Source: Cyanoderma ruficeps (Eukaryota; Chordata; Aves; Passeriformes; Timaliidae). From it: 64,000 bases of DNA. This document shows, piece by piece, positions 56,931 to 64,000 of the stretch. The notes below the pieces were generated by a model. The model searched no databases. It saw nothing but the letters and a program-made list of their open reading frames with translations, and was not told the DNA's origin. The translations under genes were made by a program, and so were the position numbers. The first letter of the stretch is position 1. Each line of letters opens with the position of its first letter. Location: positions 8,377,057-8,441,056 of the forward strand of contig VZDJ01004378.1 in NCBI GenBank assembly GCA_008694505.1, given 5' to 3'.

Positions 56931-59900
56931 CATCTGGAAACTACCGCAGTCCTTCACCGCGGGGGTTAAAGTCGGCTGTGTATTAGCTAAATAAGACTTT
57001 TTGTTTTAAAAAAGAACTCTTACAGAATTGCTTTAAAAAGAAGAAAAGTGCTAAAATGGAAGAATGAGTGTGAAGGAAAGTGGCTTCACTGTTTTAGATA
57101 GGTCTCACCTGTGGTTAACTACTGAACCAGCTTTGGGGTTTGGTTGTTTTTTCAACTTTCTTAGACAAGTTAGGGTAAAAACTACATTGAGAGCAGTGTT
57201 TCCTCACATACCGGAAAGCTATTCGATAATTTGGTCTCTAAATGTTGGTGAGGCCCAGGTTTTTCTTGAGATTACATTTGCAAAAGTTGACAAATACTTA
57301 AAAGTGGATGTCCACATTCTGGTTTGAATCTGAATGTTACTTGCTGAGATCTGTAAGCCGTGTTCAATCTGAAACCTTAAAGCCATTAGTTTAAAACAAA
57401 CACAACAGCATTGCTCCCCTCCCAGGACTTTGAACAGTCCTTATGTAAACAAAGTATTGACAGAAATTACTAGTAAATAGCTGTGTTCTAGAGAACAAAT
57501 CAGTTATTGAAATTTCTCCATAAAATTCAATTACTGTTGTCTTTTTATTTGATAATAGCTGGGTGATGGGATATATTAATCATGAAAAAGCACCTCTTCA
57601 TAAAAAGTCAACCATGTATTTTGGTTAAAAAATACTAATGTTTAATAGTGTGGTTTAGGAGTACACATTTTTGCTAGTTAGCTAGAAGATGGGGTCAGGA
57701 AGAAGAGATTGCATTCACAGTCTGAGCTGTCATTTTGCAAATCCTTTGTGCCCAAGTAGATTTTGTGGAAGATTCCTTTGCAAACAGACATGTTGCCCAT
57801 TTATTCCCCCACCCCAGCACCCAAAGCAGTTGGTGGAGCAAGAGCAGAGGAGTTCCTCTTTCATGTTTCTTGTGGTGTACTGGCAGCAGAACTCCACTTT
57901 GTATGAGCTGATCCATGAGAGTTGTGTTCTGTCAGAATGGCTTGCTTGGGAGGGAGTTTGCTACTGTTAATGGTCCCACAGAAAACAATTTAGTGATCAA
58001 AGCAAAGTTTTATGTCAGGTGTGACGCGGCAGCTCTGCCATTTGTTCATTTGCAAAGGGCTCATTCCTGCTGCCTTCTGGGGCTGTTGTCCAACTGAACC
58101 TTTATAGGGTTAGCCCCTCGACTTGGAGGAGTTCCAGCAAGGCTCAGGAATCCAGATAAACAGAATGGCATGGCATATGTTCTTCAGAGTACCAGCAATC
58201 ACATGTCAGTGCTGTGGGTTCAAAGGAGATGGGAAATCGTTTCTCTATATTCATGGTTTGAACTAGAGAGAGCGAGGTGGGGGGCAGCGCATGTGTAGCA
58301 GCTGAAGTAAATGGTTCAAGTTGTCCATAAAATGCGTGTTGGTTGTAGTACAAGAAACAGTGAGATGCAGTGACTGAATGCACTCACTGGCAGTGCTATA
58401 AAACCTCAAGTGTTGTGACCTGGAGTATGAAAGCGAACTCACGTTTGTATTGTCTGTATAATGGAGAAACCAAAGGGGGAGAGGAACGGAAAGTACCTTA
58501 ACAAGTGAGGAAAGAGATATTGTGAGATACTAAGCATCCAAGCAACTCAGAATTAAGTCAATTTCTGTAAAACACTGATAATAAGGAACGCTGTGAAAAC
58601 ACACAGTTAAAATCCAAAGAACTTTGAACTTACAATAACTTCATGCAATAGCAATTTGCTATGGTATGCATGCTGCTTCAGGAAAACAGATTTTTAATGC
58701 ACTGCTCTTCCAAGTAATAGCTGCATTATTGTTACGTATATAACAATTTAAGAATACATGTTACCAAAAAAGTAATTTAAACAACAGGATTTCTTAGGCC
58801 TAGTTTTTCTCTGCAACAATTACTTAACCTGGTTTTACGCTGCATGTCGGTCTTCGAATCTACCAAAACTTATGGGCAAAGCGCTCAATTCACTTTATCA
58901 TTTGTTGTTCACTGGTTTAAAAAAATGAGAATTTAAAAATCAAGAAAATCAAAATAAAGTCTAAATTTTGTGTTTGAGTCAAGGTGTCTTTTAACACTTC
59001 CCCCACCATTATAAATAAAAGCAGTAAGCACTAAATGTTCTTGGCACGCTGGTTTCTCTGTCATACCAGCAACTCTTCAGAAGTCTCTGTAAGTTAGTTA
59101 ATTACTTAAAAATACTACTCTCTGTTCCTAACTATATTAAAAAGAAAATCACATCAGTTAAATGGATCTGAGTAGGAGGTGCTTGTGTTCTAAATGTAAT
59201 ATTTATTCTGATCAGCTTGTTTGTTTTCTTGTTTTTTGAGGAGAAGGGAAACTGGCTTGAAGGGGTGCAAGTGAAGGCTTTGATTTTACATTAGGAGAAA
59301 TTTCTGAAAATCATGCCAAACCAGTTGTTGTATCTGTGTGTCCACTCTCCTTTTGTGAAATGGAAAAAATAATGTCTTTTTTAGTGTGGGTTAAGCTCAT
59401 TAACTCAGTGGGAAGTTCTTTTTGTAAATCATATACGTATTTGACTGCTAAAAGGAAGTCTTGGAAAGCATGCTGAGAAGATTTAATATAAAGTGAGAAC
59501 TTAGCGAATGTAATGGTGAAATAAAGTAGTGTTTTAAAATAATTGTAAAATGCTCTAGAAGCAAGGATTTTGGATATCATAGAAGATTTTGGATATCCAT
59601 AGATGTCTAATGTAGATATCTAATATCTATATATCTAATATAATCTAATATCTATATCTAGATATCCATAGATATCTAATATAGATATCTAAAATCGATG
59701 AGTTTTGTGGAAAACTGCCCAGGCCATGATTGTTTTGCTCTCATTCAAGTTTTGAAATAAGGTTTATGCAGAACCCCTTTTATATTGGCTTTCACACTTA
59801 ATTGGTCTTTTTAATGTGTTTTTTTTACTCTAGATATTAAACTTCTTTGTGAGATGGGATGGGTCATGTTTATGTTCTATATGTTTAAAAGGAATTATTT

Positions 59901-59931
59901 GCCACTAAAACTTTTCTTAATTCTCTTCCAG
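56686..59931 (+). other. TMEM168: TMEM168 intron 1 (5' UTR intron)
   Basis: 3.2 kb from GTGAGAG to a strong acceptor (TTCTTAATTCTCTTCCAG). The first 250 bp are still CpG-rich. An isolated 87-codon open frame at 57064-57327 has no family resemblance and no flanking splice logic, so it is not called. An AT-rich tandem repeat lies near the 3' end. Confidence 0.7.
59567..59693. repeat. GATATC/TAATAT tandem repeat
   Basis: A cluster of short related units (GATATCTAATAT, ATCTATATCTA, GATATCCATAG) with a direct duplication of GATTTTGGATATC at its left edge. Many units are self-complementary, so the tract can form cruciforms or hairpins. It is minisatellite-like and probably length-variable. Confidence 0.8.
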
Positions 59932-60045
59932 GACATCCAGGATTCTGGACCACTGTTACTGAGATGACAGTTGCACTGTGTTCACTGGATGAAACCCGAG
60001 TATTTACTGTCAGTCAAGTGGGTGAAAGCCCCAAGTGCAGTTTAG
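59932..60045 (+). promoter_or_regulatory. TMEM168: TMEM168 5' leader in exon 2 with two further uORFs
   Basis: uORF2 starts at 59964 (G at -3) and runs 29 codons to TAG at 60051-60053, so it overlaps the TMEM168 start out of frame. uORF3 starts at 59989 and runs 18 codons to TAG at 60043-60045, directly abutting the main ATG (TAGATG). The main ATG at 60046 has T at -3 and T at +4, a weak context. Together this predicts low initiation at the first Met or dependence on reinitiation or leaky scanning. Effects are inferred, not shown. Confidence 0.6.
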
Positions 60046-61182
60046 ATGTGTAGGTCACTGCGTTACTGTGTTAGTCACTGTCTCTATGCAGCAATGACAA
60101 GGCTGGAAGAAGCAAACAGAGAAGTGAACATGCACTCATCAGTCAGATACCTTGGTTATCTTGCCCGAATCAACCTGCTGGTTGCCATTTGCATGGGCCT
60201 CTATGTCAGGTGGGAAAAAACTGCAGATGCACTGATTTTGGTAATATTTATTCTGGGGCTCTTTGTTCTTGGAATTGCCAGCATCCTGTACTACTATTTT
60301 TCAATGGAAACAGCAAGTTTGAGTCTCTCCAATCTTTGGTTTGGTTTTTTACTTGGCCTTCTCTGTTTTCTCAATAATTCTGCCTTCAAAACAGATGTGA
60401 AAGAAGAAGCTACAAAATACTTGCTCCTCTCTGCCATTGTTTTAAGGATATTATGTGCTTTGGTTGAGAGGATTTGTGGTTGTGTCCATCATCGACCAAC
60501 TCTGCTGACAACGGTTGAATTTTTGGAGCTAGTTGGATTTGCAATTGCCAGCACAACGATGCTGGTGGAAAAATCTGTAAGCATTATTCTGTTGGTCTTG
60601 GCTTTGGCCATGTTGATTATTGACTTACGTATGAAGTCTTTTTTGGCAATTCCGAATTTGGCGATTTTTGGAGCCATTGCATCCCTACTCTTTTTTCCAT
60701 CACTCCAAATCCCCACAAACCCTTTTGCCTTGGCGTGTTTCTTCAGCTGCCTCATTTCAGATCCCCTTCTCGACGTTTACTTCAGTGGACTGTCTGTTAC
60801 GGAGCGGTGGAAGCCCTACCTGTACCGTGGTAAAATCTGCAGGCGGCTTTCGGTCATCTCAGTTGGAGTCATCGAACTGATCTTCTTCATTCTTGCAGCC
60901 TTTAAACTGCGTGTTTTGGATCTCTGGTATTTTGTGATACCTGGTTTTTCTATTTTTGGTATTTTCTGGATGATCTGTCATGTGATTTTTTTTATAACTC
61001 TTTGGGGATTTCACACAAAACTGAATGACTGCCACAAGTTGTACTATACTCACCGTGCAGATAACAACAGCCTGGACAGAGTCATGGCGTCTAAAGGAAT
61101 GCGTCACTTCTGTTTGATCTCACAGCAGCTGGTATTTTTCAGCCTTGTTGCCACTGCTGTTTTGGGAGCCGTCTCTTGGCAG
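60046..61182 (+). CDS. TMEM168: TMEM168, first coding exon (residues 1-379), gene continues past window
   Basis: Multi-pass transmembrane protein. Mammalian studies place it at the nuclear/ER membrane and link it to cardiac electrical stability through SCN5A and to anxiety-related behaviour; the molecular activity is unknown. The exon begins [20 protein letters not shown], as in human, which fixes the start. It encodes about ten hydrophobic segments, near residues 41-54, 61-85, 96-110, 124-141, 157-174, 178-193, 203-218, 227-240, 269-286 and 296-321, with another at 361-377 at the exon end. The segments are separated by short basic loops. Invariant blocks include [20 protein letters not shown] (246-265) and [15 protein letters not shown] (347-361). 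It ends in phase 0 at WQ before GTAAATAAC, the position expected for the family. The human protein is about 697 residues, so the C-terminal half lies in exons beyond the right edge. The frame is intact. Confidence 0.96.
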
Positions 61183-63010
61183 GTAAATAACAATCTTTTT
61201 GTCTTGATCTCCTCTTGACAATAATCCTGAGAATTGCTGGCTCCATAAAATTCCTAAAACTTTATGGTGTGCCATGGGTTAGCAATTCAAAATTGGGGTG
61301 CGTGGCTTTGTGCTTTGAACTTAACACTCTGAGCTGCCTTGACTGTGGCCTGTTAAAGCAAGTGCAACTTACCAGCTTCCTTATGTTGGCAGCATGGGAA
61401 GAGGTAATGCTTCCAGGGCAAAAGAGGTGAGCAGAGTATTTTACATTTACCTACTTGGGAAATTGTTTTGCTTTTGCATTCATTGTGCCATAAAATTTCA
61501 TTTCAAAATAAATCACTCTGTTAAACCCTAGTAATGCTCACTAAATCTAGGGCTTTTGTTCTGGACTATTTTAATTAGATTGAAATGTATTAAATAACGT
61601 ATTTTTCATAATTTTGCTTTGCTTTTAATCAATTACATGGAATCAGCAGCTGATAAGCTGATAAATTGTTGGTATAACGTGAGCTTTAAGTGTCTCACTT
61701 TCAGATCTAGTTATGCACCCCAGGATATGGTGTCTGAAAGACCAGTCATTAAAATCACACAGTGTCCTTTGTCTTTTCTTTCCATTTATGAGTTAAGGAC
61801 ATTGTCTTCTGTAAGCAGAAAGCATATATTTCTTTCAAAATGTTTGTTCAGTGCCCAAGTTAAGACACATGATGTGTTGTCATAGTTGCAGCAGGGCCGT
61901 CAGACTCTGTTTCTTTTTCAGATTAATATAAACAACAATAACAATTAATTTTGTGTCTATTCACCTTTTACATGAATTACAAACTTATATTAATATATAG
62001 AAAATATCATTTGCAGTAGATCAGATTTACGGACATGTCTTTGTAGTGTTTCCAGAAAAATTTCCTTCCCACTCCTGTAGAATTTCTAATCCTGCAGATT
62101 TTCTTAGATAAATAACCTTGTGGATGAATGGTATTAAAGAAGTTAGTGGAAGATTAAATTAACAGTTATTTTGTAAGGTTCTGTGTTGGGGTTTGTTTTG
62201 TTTTGGGGTTTTGTTTTTTGTATGAAGAATATGAGAGTTTAACAGACAAGCCTGCAAGAAACACTGGGTAGTGTTGCTTTTTTTTTTTTTTGGAAGATTA
62301 TCATCAGTCACAGGTATGGTGTTTGGACTTGTGGAAAGGACAGAAGGAAACAGAACCAAAAAAGTAAAAATAATAAACAATCAGTTCAGTGCAAAAGTTG
62401 AGGGGAATCAAGTTGGCAAGACTTGGAGCCAGGTAGATAGGAATAGTTCCTCGTATGAGCTCTGGGGCTGTGTATCATGGCATGCCATGTGTGCCCCGTG
62501 GTTGCAGAGGCTCAGGAGGAAGCTGGACACAATTCACTGGGGTCTGTGTACTATCTGGAAACCACATCTGGCTCAGGAAGTTCTGGAGCCACTAGTGGGG
62601 AAACATGTTTGATCTATCCTTACAGTCTTTCCTAGGCATCCATTTGGCCTCTTTGGAGACCAGATGTTCTTCTGGATGGACCTTTGGTGCAGATTAATAC
62701 AGCCATTCATACATTCTTCAATTAAGGATTTTTTTTTTTACATTTACATTTTTAGTGTATTTTTGCTTAGAGTTTCTTAGGAATGCCAAGTATTCCTTGG
62801 TCACCAGTTCCTGAAAATGTGTTTGCTCTTCTAAAGATCATTTAAAACGTTTTTTGCATGTATAAGATGAACAGTTTTCAGTCTTTGCAACATTAGTTTG
62901 GGATTTCTGTAGCTGTTCCAGTATGTGAGAATTATATTTGAAATCTCTTAAATGTTACCTGTAAGGTGAATTATTTTTTGTTTGTACCTTTCTTCATTAC
63001 TGAAAATATA

Positions 63011-63058
63011 TTTATTGTGTTTAATTATAGTGCATTTATTGTGTTTAATTATAGTGCA
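63011..63058. repeat. Perfect 24-bp tandem duplication
   Basis: A 24-bp unit (beginning TTTATTGTGTTTAATTATAG and ending TGCA) is present twice with no mismatch (63011-63034 and 63035-63058). Identity suggests a recent local duplication. Confidence 0.95.
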
Positions 63059-63627
63059 TTTTATAAGAGAGGTGGCTTGAAATCACTTTGTGGTCTGCCA
63101 TTTGATCTCCTATGAGCAGAATTGCTAAAAAACTGGGCCTTGGAAAGGTGCTTCCTAACAGTCAGCTGTAAATAATTAGCAATAGCTAATAAAAAAATCT
63201 CACCTATAGTCAGAAATGGAGTGGTAGAAAGCGGAGGGTTCCCTTTCATGGAAAACGTTTTGCAAAGCTTATATACACCCTATTAACATTTCTAATAACT
63301 GTAACATCTGTGCTTCACATGAATCTCACATATATGAAAAGTCAAGACCTAAAACAGGCTAGATACCTGTTATTGGTATCTAGAAGTATGCTATTTTATT
63401 AAAATTGCCAGAAAAATATCAAATCTCCTTTTGTGGAAAGGTTTTCAAAGCGAGGTGAATTAACTTGCTGTAGCAGAGACAGTGGTTTTCCTACTGATGC
63501 CGAGCTGTTGAGGCTAAAAGTCCTGTTAACCAAGGACCTTTCTTTAAAGGGAGCATAGCCTTTGTGAGAAGACAAGGGTTCAAAGTCTCGGGTGCATTAA
63601 GAAATGGAGTAACAGCTTTTCTTTCAG

Positions 63628-63961
63628 GGGGGCATGTTTCAGCTGGGACACAGTCTGCTTCTGGGAATAATCCTTGATATTGCTGCAAAGACGTCTTGTC
63701 CTGTTGGTAAAAATATACAGACATTTTCTTTGCAAAATCTGCAGGAAATGGTCAGCACCTGCCTTTGCATTTGTCTGAGTAATTTCAGTCAGATCAATAG
63801 ACTCTTTAGCACCAACTTATTTCAGCAATTAATCATGTGCCTGTTTGTAATTAGGCCCTTGGATTGGACTAGATCCAGAAGAAGTCATGCAAATGACTCA
63901 GACAGTTCTTCTTCAAGAATCCAATGAAATGATGAAAAATTTGCAGATGAAGAGCTTGTAA
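63628..63961 (+). other. Unidentified exon-like pair with continuous open frame
   Basis: Block A (63628-63706) follows a strong acceptor (CTTTTCTTTCAG) and ends with a usable donor (GTTG|GTAAAA). Block B (63855-63961) follows TTTGTAATTAG and ends in TAA. Joined, they give 61 residues with no stop: GGMFQLGHSLLLGIILDIAA... then GLDPEEVMQMTQTVLLQESN... to MKSL. The first block is hydrophobic and the second acidic and helical. The entry phase (0) matches the exit phase of TMEM168 exon 2. I do not recognise the peptide. It could be an alternative TMEM168 3' end, the last exons of an unrecognised or decayed gene, or chance. Confidence 0.3.
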
Positions 63962-64000
63962 TTTTCAGGCAAAGATGTTGGAAAGGTTTGGGGCACTCAT

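Larger units (their letters stand above)
56636..59962 (+). promoter_or_regulatory. TMEM168: uORF1 of TMEM168, spliced across exons 1-2
   Basis: ATG at 56636 has G at -3 and G at +4. If exon 1 (to 56685) is joined to exon 2 (from 59932), the frame runs 26 codons and stops at TGA 59960-59962, one base before the next ATG. The peptide starts MAAAGVGGGK and has no family resemblance. The ATG coincides with a YY1-like ATGGCGGC core, so the motif may be a promoter element rather than a translated start. Confidence 0.4.
61183..64000 (+). other. TMEM168: TMEM168 intron 2 (start), runs off the window
   Basis: Begins with a good donor (CAG|GTAAAT). I searched it for the next TMEM168 coding block (the family continues with a hydrophobic segment and a soluble C-terminal domain) and did not find it. 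Intron retention would add [11 protein letters not shown] and stop. The stretch is AT-rich and holds a 24-bp tandem duplication and an unidentified open exon-like pair at 63628-63961. Confidence 0.75.

Noticed and set aside
56227..56994. GC-rich ORFs up to 171 codons on both strands at the TMEM168 promoter
   Set aside because: CpG-island composition artefact. The + frame runs through the exon 1 donor into intron without stop pressure and has no homology.
57064..57327. 87-codon ORF in TMEM168 intron 1
   Set aside because: Protein-like at first glance, but no family match, no flanking exon signals and length within chance expectation.
60489..61107. Antisense ORFs opposite TMEM168 exon 2
   Set aside because: Shadow frames of a real coding exon.

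Overview
This is a vertebrate nuclear window, and most likely a bird. The evidence is two intron-bearing genes whose proteins are close to human SAMTOR/BMT2 and TMEM168, several degraded CR1 LINE 3' ends, a solo LTR with the layout of avian ERVL-type LTRs, no Alu- or L1-type repeats, and sharp CpG islands over otherwise AT-rich DNA. A short run of seven N (49726-49732) shows it is an assembly contig. The species call is inference; the gene calls are not.

Layout: 1-20,150 is intergenic with no gene I can support. It holds low-complexity tracts, one CR1 tail (about 8035-8165) and an old tRNA-like palindromic repeat (about 17775-17870). A CpG island (about 20160-21340) covers the promoter and first exon of BMT2 (SAMTOR). 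BMT2 runs on the + strand from 20849 to the stop at 52215 in five coding exons that join in phase to a 403-residue protein, followed by an AT-rich 3' UTR with candidate poly(A) signals near 53297 and 54647. Its introns hold an LTR (31763-31909), two CR1 copies (37831-38687 and 41575-41993), two notable hairpins and some small tandem repeats. After a short intergenic stretch a second CpG island (about 56540-56930) starts TMEM168, also on +. It has a predicted non-coding first exon (ending 56685), a 3.2-kb intron, and a large second exon (59932-61182) that encodes the first 379 residues. The rest of TMEM168 lies beyond the window.

The two genes are in tandem, the same order and relative orientation as on human chromosome 7q31 (BMT2 then TMEM168), so this is conserved synteny rather than an operon-like unit. 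BMT2/SAMTOR is an S-adenosylmethionine sensor acting on mTORC1. TMEM168 is a multi-pass membrane protein. Nothing here links them functionally.

I found no CRISPR, plasmid, phage or obviously novel multi-gene system. The most interesting items are the three-uORF leader of TMEM168, where one uORF stop codon directly abuts a weak main start codon. Next are an unidentified, splice-compatible open exon pair at 63628-63961, a 92-codon ORF overlapping the BMT2 start, and a 14-bp hairpin in BMT2 intron 1.
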